In this document: in pieces, positions 6,526 to 14,790 of the stretch
How the letters are laid out: the number at the start of each line of letters is the position of its first letter
How positions within the stretch are numbered: the stretch's first letter is position 1
NCBI RefSeq assembly: GCF_009677585.1
Contig: NZ_WKYV01000003.1
Span: forward strand, 62,001-126,000
Length of the DNA: 64,000 bases
Source: Lactonifactor sp. BIOML-A5
GTDB taxonomy: Bacteria > Bacillota > Clostridia > Lachnospirales > Lachnospiraceae
Direction: 5' to 3'
The notes under the pieces: generated by a model
Told to the model about the DNA's origin: nothing
Database searches by the model: none
What the model saw: only the letters and a program-made list of their open reading frames with translations
Translations under genes and position numbers: made by a program

Positions 6526-8827
6526 ACTTGCAGTCCTGATTATACTTCTGGTTATATTGCTGCCCTCCGTGGGGATGGTGCGCTTATATCCATTTCTGGA
6601 TCGGGAATCCTCTGCATACAAAGAAAATTTTTATACAGATTCACAATTTTTACGTCAGATAATATACGGCAATTACGTATTATATACAGAAGAAGCACAA
6701 AGAAAAGAAGGGCGTACTATTTTGCCCAATCAGATCTTCTATCCTGATCTAAAGGAGGCTGAAAATTCGCCTGTCTCTGAAGACATGGAAGAGGCCTGGG
6801 ATGAACAGGATGCTTATGCATCCGCGCTGACTGATTTCAAAAATAATATTCTTCAGGAATACCGGTCCTGGCAGTCCTCCTTTGACAATGTGAGGGGAAA
6901 TCTGGAGTATCAGGTCCTGGATGAGAACAACCAAATTCTGGATCAGAATGTCACCGGAAGTCTTCTGGAGGACCTTACCAGGGATAAAGAGGAAAAGTAT
7001 CTCTGGGGCGTAGCTATGCAGTACGATCAGGGAGGAAATTTAACTGTTCTCAATACCTTCGGAGAGAATTCCAAAGAGCTCTCTAATCTTCTGGAGTCCC
7101 TGGGACGCAAAGACCCTGTTGATGACTACTACTATGAAAGCTATTACGGATCCACCAGCCTGTCAGCCAGCTATTCCTTCCAGTTTCCTCAAAACCGTAC
7201 CTTTATCTACGGTATGACAAGGGAAAATGCCAATGCTTATTTAAGCCTGGATCTGGAAAGCAGGTATCATGGGTACATTGATTCAGGAGTTGTTTACCAG
7301 ACATTACTCTTCCTTATAGTCCTGGTAGGGCTCGCTGCCCTGTTAATCCCGTTTATCCGTCCCTTGAGGACAGGAAACGAAAAAATTTTCCGGGCGCCCA
7401 TGGAGGCAGCGTTTTTGGGCTTTATCCCTCTGAGTCTTATTGTCAGCTCCATTGTTCATCTGGTGGTAATCACCAATGAAGGAATTGTAACAAAGACATT
7501 AAAACAGGCCGGCCTTAAAAACCCGTATTTAATTGAAAGCTTGTCCGTTGCCTGGAACCTCTTGTGGTGGTGTCTGATTTTTGCCCTGGTATATTGGATC
7601 GTGTCCTGCCTCAGAAATGTATTTACCCTTGGACTGCGGCGGTACATTAAAGAAAGAACGTTAATCTACAGACTCTTCGCATGGATCAAGCGGGGGTGTG
7701 TCAAAGTGTATCACTCATTTGATCACTTGGATTTTCAGGATAAATCAAACCGTACCATTCTGAAAATTGTGGGAATTAACTTCATTATACTGGCTCTCAT
7801 CTGCAGTTTCTGGTTTTTTGGAATCGGGGCCCTGATCCTCTATTCCATTGTACTGTTCTTTGTACTGCAGAAATACTTTAATGATTTGAAAACGAAATAT
7901 AAAAAATTATTATCTTCTACCAACGCCATTGCAGAAGGCAATCTGGATGTAACCATAGACGAAGATTTAGGTGTCTTTGAACCCTTTAAAGGAGAGATTC
8001 AGAAAATACAGACTGGTTTTAAAAAAGCGGTGGAGGAAGAGGTCAAAAGTGAGCGCATGAAAACAGATTTGATTACGAATGTATCCCACGATCTGAAGAC
8101 CCCTCTCACTGCCATCATAACTTATGTGAATTTATTGAAAAATGAAGACCTTTCCCCTGAGATACACCGCTCCTATATTGATATCCTGGAGCAAAAGTCT
8201 CTGCGGCTGAAAGCACTCATTGAGGATTTGTTCGAGATCAGCAAGGCAACCAGTAAAAATGTGACTCTGAATCTTATGAGAGTAGATATTGTGAATCTTC
8301 TGAAACAGGTAGCATTTGAACTGAACGATAAGATTTCCCAGTCCACACTGGACTTCCGCTGGAATCTTCCGGATGAAAAAATCTGCCTGACTCTTGACAG
8401 TCAGAAAACCTACCGGGTATTTGAAAACCTGCTAATCAACATACTAAAATATTCGCTGAGCCATTCACGGGTATATATTACGGTGGAGGCCATCTCCGGT
8501 GAAGCTGTGATTACCATGAAGAATGTGTCTGCCCAGGAATTAAATTTTAATCCGGAGGAGATTACAGAGCGATTTGTCCGGGGTGATTCCGCCAGAAATA
8601 CCGAAGGCTCGGGCCTGGGTCTGGCCATCGCCAAAAGCTTTGTAGACTTACAAAATGGAACCATGCATATTACCACCGACGCGGATCTGTTCAAGGTGAC
8701 CATACGGTGGCCGCTGGAAAAACAGGAGCCGCCGGCTCCGGAGAGCCCTCAGGCTGCTGACACAGAAAGTCCCTTATATCTGGAAGGTCCCCAACGCAGA
8801 GAGGATGCACTTCCCAAACATGATTGA
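6497..8827 (+). CDS. Large membrane sensor histidine kinase
   Basis: The 776-residue product has one N-terminal membrane segment (about 10-30), an extracytoplasmic domain (about 31-255) and several membrane segments between about 258 and 460. A linker precedes HisKA, with H531 in VSHDLKTPLTAI. An HATPase domain follows, with LLINILKYSLSHSR and GSGLGLAIAKSF. The start is a TTG at 6497 inside the regulator gene; AAGGTGG lies 9 nt upstream and the first membrane helix begins soon after, so a later ATG would remove it. It partners the OmpR-type regulator. The ligand is unknown; multiple mid-protein helices are unusual for a simple sensor. Confidence 0.88.
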   Translation: MDTKSKNNHKLAVLIILLVILLPSVGMVRLYPFLDRESSAYKENFYTDSQFLRQIIYGNYVLYTEEAQRKEGRTILPNQIFYPDLKEAENSPVSEDMEEAWDEQDAYASALTDFKNNILQEYRSWQSSFDNVRGNLEYQVLDENNQILDQNVTGSLLEDLTRDKEEKYLWGVAMQYDQGGNLTVLNTFGENSKELSNLLESLGRKDPVDDYYYESYYGSTSLSASYSFQFPQNRTFIYGMTRENANAYLSLDLESRYHGYIDSGVVYQTLLFLIVLVGLAALLIPFIRPLRTGNEKIFRAPMEAAFLGFIPLSLIVSSIVHLVVITNEGIVTKTLKQAGLKNPYLIESLSVAWNLLWWCLIFALVYWIVSCLRNVFTLGLRRYIKERTLIYRLFAWIKRGCVKVYHSFDHLDFQDKSNRTILKIVGINFIILALICSFWFFGIGALILYSIVLFFVLQKYFNDLKTKYKKLLSSTNAIAEGNLDVTIDEDLGVFEPFKGEIQKIQTGFKKAVEEEVKSERMKTDLITNVSHDLKTPLTAIITYVNLLKNEDLSPEIHRSYIDILEQKSLRLKALIEDLFEISKATSKNVTLNLMRVDIVNLLKQVAFELNDKISQSTLDFRWNLPDEKICLTLDSQKTYRVFENLLINILKYSLSHSRVYITVEAISGEAVITMKNVSAQELNFNPEEITERFVRGDSARNTEGSGLGLAIAKSFVDLQNGTMHITTDADLFKVTIRWPLEKQEPPAPESPQAADTESPLYLEGPQRREDALPKHD

Positions 8828-8853
8828 TGACGAACCGTTTGATAGATTCTAAG

Positions 8854-8890
8854 AAAAAAGACGATGCTCATAAAGCGTCGTCTTTTTTTT
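8854..8890. terminator. Bidirectional terminator
   Basis: GACGATGC (8860-8867) pairs with GCGTCGTC (8875-8882) with one mismatch. A runs on the left and T runs on the right let it serve both the kinase gene and the convergent hydrolase operon. The hydrolase stop codon lies in the loop. Confidence 0.75.
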
Positions 8891-9611
8891 CCAGCTCCTG
8901 TAAAAATCTGTGAATCACAAGGTTATAGGCTTCCGGTCTCCCGTAAATGGACATATGATTGGCATTTTTAATAATTTTCAGCCTGGCATCCGGCAGAAGT
9001 CCTGCCAGCTTTCTTGTGTGAGACTCCCGAATCATATCTTTGTCAGCCGCAATGACCAGGGCCGGAACTGTTATTCCCTTAAGTTCCTCCTCCGTCAGCT
9101 TCGGATGAAGGGCCATCAGACCGTACAGCTCTTTTTTACAGCGGGCTTTCCAGTGAAAATGAGCGGCCAGACGCCACCAGAAATACATCCATTTTACCCC
9201 CTGGTAAAACCAGAATTTCATTCCCCTGGGAGACCAGTTCCCGCTGACTGCTATCAGTGCACTCAGCCGCTTGGGATACAAAACCGCATACTGCAGGGCC
9301 AGGTTTGCCCCATCGCTGAATCCCAGAATCACAGGCGCTTCTATTCCCAGATAGTTCAGCACCTGGAGAATGTCATTGGCCATCAGGGAAAAGTTAAGGC
9401 CCCGGCAGCCCAGAGAGGATTTGCCATGCCCTCTGCTGTCTATCAGAACCAACTGATATTCTCCCCTGAACCTCTGAATCTGGGCCCGGAAAGCTGTATG
9501 GTCTTCCCCATTTCCGTGCAGAAGAACCAACGGCCTCCCCTCCCCCACTACACGAAAATAAATCTCCGCATCCTCCACACGGACTGTCCCCTCTCTTCTG
9601 ACTCTCTTCAT
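8868..9611 (-). CDS. Alpha/beta hydrolase
   Basis: This 247-residue protein has the alpha/beta hydrolase fold signatures: oxyanion-hole loop LLHGNGED, nucleophile elbow GFSDGAN, acid in IAADKDMI and the catalytic histidine in NANHMSIYGRP. The substrate cannot be predicted; small esters or lactones are typical. It is the last gene of the uraA-xre-pentapeptide-hydrolase run, 17 bp after the pentapeptide gene. No signal peptide, so cytoplasmic. Confidence 0.88.
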   Translation of the reverse strand: MKRVRREGTVRVEDAEIYFRVVGEGRPLVLLHGNGEDHTAFRAQIQRFRGEYQLVLIDSRGHGKSSLGCRGLNFSLMANDILQVLNYLGIEAPVILGFSDGANLALQYAVLYPKRLSALIAVSGNWSPRGMKFWFYQGVKWMYFWWRLAAHFHWKARCKKELYGLMALHPKLTEEELKGITVPALVIAADKDMIRESHTRKLAGLLPDARLKIIKNANHMSIYGRPEAYNLVIHRFLQELEKKDDAL

Positions 9612-9628
9612 CTCTTCCCTCTCTTCTG

Positions 9629-10330
9629 CTAGTAATTGATCGCTTCTTCTCTGGTCATCCAGAAGTGAATTCCCGTGGTAGACTCCACCCAGCGGTCAGG
9701 GTTAAAGTCTTCCACTCGGGATACCTCCCCCACCCGGTAAACAAAATTCTCATCCACATAGGATCTGGCTTCCGTAAATGACTGGGTCTCATCCACACTT
9801 TTAATAGACAGAACCTTAGCCTTATCACATCTGCAGGCCCGGTTCGTGGCAGAACACCGCCTGGCATCTGCAGGAATCAAAAGCTGCACGATTCTGAAGT
9901 CAAAGCACTTTTTATAGGCTACAAATGCACCCGACTCGGGGCAGGGCATCCGGTAAAACCTGGTGTTCTCATCTGCCTTCAGTCCAGTAAGGACAGCCCC
10001 TTCAAACACTCCCGCGTATAAATCAGCCCCGCAGATGCAGGAATATGACAGATCACAGAATCTCATATTAGTACCCCCAAGATCCGCCCCTGTAAAATCC
10101 GCATTTCTGAGGGAACAGCCCGGAAAATAGGTGTTGGAAAGATCCGCATTTCGAAAAACTGCCCCGTCCAGCCGGACGTTTTTGAAATTGCTCCATCCAA
10201 AATCTATGTTTCCCAGGTCCCATCCTGACAGATCCATATCTTCAAAGCTGCTCTCTCTCAGATCCAGGATCTGTCCCCGCTTTCTTCCCTTCAAAGCTTC
10301 TCCCAATTCCTCTTTTGTGTAGCTTCTCAT
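9629..10330 (-). CDS. Pentapeptide repeat protein
   Basis: The 233-residue protein has tandem A(D/N)LXX-type pentapeptides from about residue 20 to 117 (for example GAVFRNADLSNTYF, RNADFTGADLGGTNMRFCDL), which fold as a right-handed beta-helix. A distinct C-terminal segment rich in cysteine follows (RRCSATNRACRCDKAK and EARSYVDENFVYRVGEV), of the kind seen in DUF5758-like proteins. Some pentapeptide proteins protect DNA gyrase; nothing here proves that role. It begins 12 bp after the XRE regulator gene. Confidence 0.85.
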   Translation of the reverse strand: MRSYTKEELGEALKGRKRGQILDLRESSFEDMDLSGWDLGNIDFGWSNFKNVRLDGAVFRNADLSNTYFPGCSLRNADFTGADLGGTNMRFCDLSYSCICGADLYAGVFEGAVLTGLKADENTRFYRMPCPESGAFVAYKKCFDFRIVQLLIPADARRCSATNRACRCDKAKVLSIKSVDETQSFTEARSYVDENFVYRVGEVSRVEDFNPDRWVESTTGIHFWMTREEAINY

Positions 10331-10342
10331 CCTTTCATCCCC

Positions 10343-11446
10343 TTACTCCAGCTTATTTTTCATCCTTCTCACTAACAGCTCAAATCTGGGGTCCCCCGCC
10401 AGCTCCCCTACTCCGGACTCCGGGGACAAAGCCTCCAGAAGACTCTTTTTAATCACAGTATCGTTTAAGGGCGCCTGATCTCCCAGGTCAAATTCTTTGA
10501 ACCACCCGTCCAGCTTATCAAAGTACCCGTCCCCATGAAGCCTCACCGGAAGTTCTGTCTGTATCCATACCTCAGCAAACCGCTCCAGCATATCCAAAGC
10601 CTCTTCCCTGCTCTCCTGTGACAGAAATCCCAGCGCCGCAACATAGTATAGGTTCCCCATTGTCATAGGGTGCAGCTGGTCCAGTCGGAAGCAGTCCGAC
10701 ACAGCAGCCATCCGCTGTACCGTTTCCCGGAACGCCTCCTCCTCATGCATATGAAGCATAAGAAACTTCTGTGCGTCGGCAATTAGTCCTATCACCTTCT
10801 GATACATGTCTATCTGCAGAGTCTCCACTGCCTTATCTCTCTGGCCGGTCTGCTCATAGGCACAGGAAAGGAGGATTTCTTCTCCCAGTATGGGCATTAC
10901 GGTATCCTGCAGCAGAGCCAATGCCTTTTTAGGCTCTCCCATCTCCAGATAACCTGTTGCCTCCAAAACATTGGCCTGACGTATGAGGAAAATATCCCTG
11001 CTGCCTTCTTTTACACGGATGCTCAGTTTGATAATCTCTTCCAGAAGTCCCCTTCCGGTCTCTGGATCAGGTGCCAGTGCAAAATGGTTTAATAAAAGAT
11101 TTGCCATGTTAAGCAACAGAGGAAAGCAGGAATAATACTTACGTATAATTTCACGGCATTCCTCATAGACCTCGCCAAAGGGTTTGAGGGAAAAGGCTGA
11201 CGCCAGACGGCTGTACAGTCTGCGGATTTCCCCTTTCTCCAGCTGGGGTTCGTATCCCATAAGCTCGTCAATACTGATATTAAAATAGGAAGCCAGCTGG
11301 GGGAGTATCGCAATATCCGGATAGCTCTGGCCGGTCTCCCACTTTGACACCGACGCTTTGGATACCCCCATAAATGAGGCCAGCTCCTCCTGGGTAATTC
11401 CCCTTTCCTTTCTTTTCTCACTTAGCTTTCCAGCAATGTGAATCAT
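10343..11446 (-). CDS. XRE-family helix-turn-helix regulator with helical repeat domain
   Basis: Residues 1-60 form a Cro/CI-type helix-turn-helix (KRKERGITQEELASFMGVSKASVSKWETGQSYPDIAILPQLASYFNISIDELMGYEP). The remaining ~300 residues look all-helical with TPR-like spacing, suggesting a ligand or peptide-sensing domain. The ATG overlaps the uraA stop (ATGA), so it is translated together with the permease. It may regulate its own operon. Total length 367 residues. Confidence 0.88.
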   Translation of the reverse strand: MIHIAGKLSEKRKERGITQEELASFMGVSKASVSKWETGQSYPDIAILPQLASYFNISIDELMGYEPQLEKGEIRRLYSRLASAFSLKPFGEVYEECREIIRKYYSCFPLLLNMANLLLNHFALAPDPETGRGLLEEIIKLSIRVKEGSRDIFLIRQANVLEATGYLEMGEPKKALALLQDTVMPILGEEILLSCAYEQTGQRDKAVETLQIDMYQKVIGLIADAQKFLMLHMHEEEAFRETVQRMAAVSDCFRLDQLHPMTMGNLYYVAALGFLSQESREEALDMLERFAEVWIQTELPVRLHGDGYFDKLDGWFKEFDLGDQAPLNDTVIKKSLLEALSPESGVGELAGDPRFELLVRRMKNKLE

Positions 11447-12714
11447 GCCTGTCCTTCTTCCTCCTGATCATTCGTCAAGTGTAATTTATCAAATACATAG
11501 AAAAGCAGACTTAAAAGCATGCCTGCCACGCAGGCAAGAACCATGCCTGTCAGCTCAATATTGCCCATTTTTAATGCAATCCCTGATAATCCGGTCACAA
11601 ATATGACAGACGTAAGCGTAAGATTCCTGGAGCTGCCGTAATCCACCCTGGAGTCCACCAGAATACGAATCCCCGAAGCCCCGATCATGCCGTAGAGCAG
11701 AAAAGAAATCCCCCCGATTACCGGCCCCGGTATCGTACTGATCAGCATAGAAAGCTTTCCAAGCAGGGAGGCTGCGATGGACAAAACCGCAGCACCGCCG
11801 ATGACATATACGCTGTATACCTTGGTCACTGCCATTACGCCAATGTTTTCCCCATATGTGGTAGTCGGCACAGACCCGATCATACCGGACAAGGCAGTAG
11901 AAAAATAATCCGCGAATAAGGAACGGTGGAGGCCGGGATCTTTCAGAAGCTCTCTGCCCACAATCTTACTGGTAACAATCTGATGACCCACATGCTCAGA
12001 GGCCGTCACCAAAAGTACCGGAAGAATTATCAGAATAGCACTGATATTGAACTTCGGCATCACAAAGTTTGGCAGTGCAAACCAGGGGGCTGCCGCTACC
12101 TCTGTAAAATCTACGATCCCACACAGGAGCGCCGCCGCATACCCTACCAGAATAGCAATTAAGATAGGAATCACAGAAAGAAATTTTTTGAAAAGTACGG
12201 AACCCAAAACCGCAGTGCCCAGGGTAACAATAAATACAATTACATTCTTAGGATCCACCGTTTCCTCCAGAAGCCCTGCATTGCTGGCTGCGGTTGAGGA
12301 AAGTTCCAGGCCGATGAGAGCTACCACCGGACCCATAGCAGCAGGCGGAAGCACTACATCGATCCACTCGGTGCCAAACTTATAGATGATAAATGCCAGA
12401 ATACAGCCGCAGACACCCACAGCGACAAAGCCGCCCAGGGCGTATGGATAACCGAACTTGGATATTACAATACCTGCGGGAGCTAAAAAGGCAAAGCTCG
12501 ATCCCAGATAGGCAGGTGCTTTGCCCTTCGTGATAAGGATAAACAATAAGGTTCCCACACCATTCATGAGAAGTACAATCGCAGGATTAATCTGAAAGAT
12601 AAAAGGTACTAAGACAGATGCCCCGAACATGGCAAACATATGCTGGATACTCAACGGCACCAACATCTTAAAAGGCACCTTCTCTTCCACCTGAATCACT
12701 TTTCTACTTTCCAT
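11443..12714 (-). CDS. uraA: Uracil/xanthine permease family transporter (NCS2)
   Basis: The 423-residue protein has about 12-14 membrane segments and NCS2 signatures: PLSIQHMFAMFGASVLVPF near the start, then ASEHVGHQIVTSKIVGRELLKDPGLHRSLFADYFSTALSG and SVPTTTYGENIGVMAVTKVYS. It would import uracil by proton symport. GGAGGTTGG lies just before the ATG. No pyrimidine attenuator was recognised upstream. It heads a four-gene operon that includes an XRE regulator, an unusual partner for a base permease. Confidence 0.9.
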   Translation of the reverse strand: MESRKVIQVEEKVPFKMLVPLSIQHMFAMFGASVLVPFIFQINPAIVLLMNGVGTLLFILITKGKAPAYLGSSFAFLAPAGIVISKFGYPYALGGFVAVGVCGCILAFIIYKFGTEWIDVVLPPAAMGPVVALIGLELSSTAASNAGLLEETVDPKNVIVFIVTLGTAVLGSVLFKKFLSVIPILIAILVGYAAALLCGIVDFTEVAAAPWFALPNFVMPKFNISAILIILPVLLVTASEHVGHQIVTSKIVGRELLKDPGLHRSLFADYFSTALSGMIGSVPTTTYGENIGVMAVTKVYSVYVIGGAAVLSIAASLLGKLSMLISTIPGPVIGGISFLLYGMIGASGIRILVDSRVDYGSSRNLTLTSVIFVTGLSGIALKMGNIELTGMVLACVAGMLLSLLFYVFDKLHLTNDQEEEGQA

Positions 12715-12804
12715 TTTCCAACCTCCACATTTCTATTTTCTATCATTCTACATTCTTTTCTATTTTATCACATATTCTGATAACGACAATAAAAAAGTGA
12801 CAAA

Positions 12805-12845
12805 ACAGGCTGCTGTAAAACAAATTTCATTTTACAGCAGCCTGT
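12805..12845 (-). terminator. Terminator of the arabinoside operon
   Basis: A perfect 16-bp stem, ACAGGCTGCTGTAAAA (12805-12820) and its complement (12830-12845), is followed on the minus strand by a T-rich tract. It lies 10 bp beyond the GH127 stop. Confidence 0.9.
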
Positions 12846-12854
12846 ATTGATCAT

Positions 12855-14780
12855 TTACTTTATAATGGCTTTTACCCAGACAGCCATCTCACCCACACCT
12901 CTGTTGTTCCAGTAGGCATAGGGAATTGCCCGTATTTCCCGGGTCTCATACTGCGGCTCATAGATTTCATACAAATGTCTGGATCTATTCACCATCCTTT
13001 TCCCCTGAAATCTGACTGCGATTATGCCCCCAAACTCATCCGACTGTTCCTCCCAAAGCCCTTTTTCCGTATCAGCAAAGAGTGCTGCAAGATTATTTCC
13101 ATTGTCCCTCTCTTCCAGACAGTAGACCAAAGGCCCCCGCATCACAGCTACTTTTCCCACATCAGAACTCACCTTAACATCGGCCCGGACAAACACAGGT
13201 TCCATGGAGAAGTGAATCTGAAGCTCTGTGTCCTCTGTCACACGGACTCTTGCATATCCCCTGCAGTTGTCAAACGGTATCTGCCTTCCCCCGGAGTATA
13301 TTGTGTAGTCCCGGGCATAGGCAGGAATCCTGAAGTTTATGCAGAACCCTGATTCCGGTACCCCTGTCAGACTGATCCTTACCTCTCCCTGCCAGGGAAG
13401 CTCTGACTCCACTCCTATACTGACGGTGGAATTTCCCACACAAAAACTGCTCTGGCCGGATATAAAAAGATGCATATAAATGTGGTCTTTGTCTATTCCA
13501 TAAATGTACTGTCCCAAAGAGGCCAGAGTCCTTGCAATGTTTGGGGGACAGCAGGCCACCCCGAACCACCTTTGCCGCTCCTCTTTTACATGCTCCCTGG
13601 ACGTTCTGGGGATACAGTTCCCGGGAATCACCTCCAGTGGGTTTACATAAAAGAAACGTTTGCCATTCAGGGCAACCCCGGCCAGAATATTATTATACAG
13701 CTCCAGCTCCACTACATCCGCGTATTTGCTCTCCCGGGTAATATTAGCCATCCGCAGGCTAAACAGCGCCATGCCGATTGACGCACAGGTCTCTGAATAA
13801 TTATAATCGTTGGGGAGATCATAGTCTGTGGTAAACCGCTCCAGGATTCCGGAGGATCCAATTCCCCCTGTGATATACATTCTCTTTTCCGTTATATTAT
13901 CCCACAGCCGCCTGCAGGCCTCCAGCATTGCTTCATCCCCGTAAGCACTGGCCACATCCGCCATGGCACAGTACATGTATACCGCCCGCACCGCATGTCC
14001 CTCCGCAGTATCCTGTTCTCTTACCGGCTTGTGGGACTGTGAATACCTGGGGTCATAGTCCTCGAATTCAGGGAAGATATGCAGGTAGCCCGGTGACTTC
14101 TGCTCTTTCAGAAAGTAGTTCTCCCCTAACCCGCGAATATCCAGAAAATATTTTGCCATGTCAAGATACTTCCGATTTCCTGTAGTCTCATACAGTTTTA
14201 TCAGGCCGATTTCCACCTCCTGGTGTCCGGGATATCCGTGATTTTGTCCCTCCCCGGGACCAAAGGTTTCGCAGATGAGATCCGCCAGCTTCAGAACACA
14301 GTCGAGGAATTTTCTTTTTCCTGTGGCGTTGTAGTAAGCCACGGCAGCTTCCATCATATGGCCCGCAGTATACAGTTCATGCCCCTCGCACAGATCCTTC
14401 CATTTTTTGTCCGGCTCTCTGATAATGAAGTAAGTATCCATATAGCCATCCGGCTGCTGTGCCTCTGCCAGAAGGTCTACCACACCGTCGGCCAATGCCT
14501 CAAGTTCCTGGTTTCTCCCGGAAGACAGGGAATACCCCACTGCTTCCATCCATTTTGCTATATCCGTGTCCTGAAAAACAGCTCCGTAGAATTCTCCCTG
14601 GATCCGGCCGGCCGCTATCTTAAAGTTCTCCAGACAGCGGCTGGACTCTGCCCCAGGCACCTTATCATTCATAATATCCCACTGATAGGGAAGAATGACG
14701 TCTTTTACTAAATGAATATGTTTTGTCCAGAACCGGTCTTCTATCTTTATATCTGAAAGATTAATTGTCTCCAGTCTCAT
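12855..14780 (-). CDS. GH127 beta-L-arabinofuranosidase
   Basis: GH127 enzymes release terminal beta-L-arabinofuranose from hydroxyproline-linked plant glycans, using a zinc-bound cysteine nucleophile. The 641-residue protein keeps the full set: E314 (in ILERF), E330 and C332 (YSETCAS), and C410/C411 (GVACCPPN), in the same spacing as the characterised Bifidobacterium enzyme (E322, E338, C340, C417, C418). The ORF can extend 14 codons, but AGGAG 7 nt before ATG 14780 decides the start. No signal peptide, so it acts on imported oligosaccharide. It is the last gene of the ABC operon. Confidence 0.93.
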   Translation of the reverse strand: MRLETINLSDIKIEDRFWTKHIHLVKDVILPYQWDIMNDKVPGAESSRCLENFKIAAGRIQGEFYGAVFQDTDIAKWMEAVGYSLSSGRNQELEALADGVVDLLAEAQQPDGYMDTYFIIREPDKKWKDLCEGHELYTAGHMMEAAVAYYNATGKRKFLDCVLKLADLICETFGPGEGQNHGYPGHQEVEIGLIKLYETTGNRKYLDMAKYFLDIRGLGENYFLKEQKSPGYLHIFPEFEDYDPRYSQSHKPVREQDTAEGHAVRAVYMYCAMADVASAYGDEAMLEACRRLWDNITEKRMYITGGIGSSGILERFTTDYDLPNDYNYSETCASIGMALFSLRMANITRESKYADVVELELYNNILAGVALNGKRFFYVNPLEVIPGNCIPRTSREHVKEERQRWFGVACCPPNIARTLASLGQYIYGIDKDHIYMHLFISGQSSFCVGNSTVSIGVESELPWQGEVRISLTGVPESGFCINFRIPAYARDYTIYSGGRQIPFDNCRGYARVRVTEDTELQIHFSMEPVFVRADVKVSSDVGKVAVMRGPLVYCLEERDNGNNLAALFADTEKGLWEEQSDEFGGIIAVRFQGKRMVNRSRHLYEIYEPQYETREIRAIPYAYWNNRGVGEMAVWVKAIIK

Positions 14781-14790
14781 TTTTGTTCTC

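Noticed and set aside
8910..9632. 240-codon plus-strand ORF opposite the alpha/beta hydrolase
   Set aside because: The minus-strand frame has a full catalytic triad; the plus frame shows no domain.
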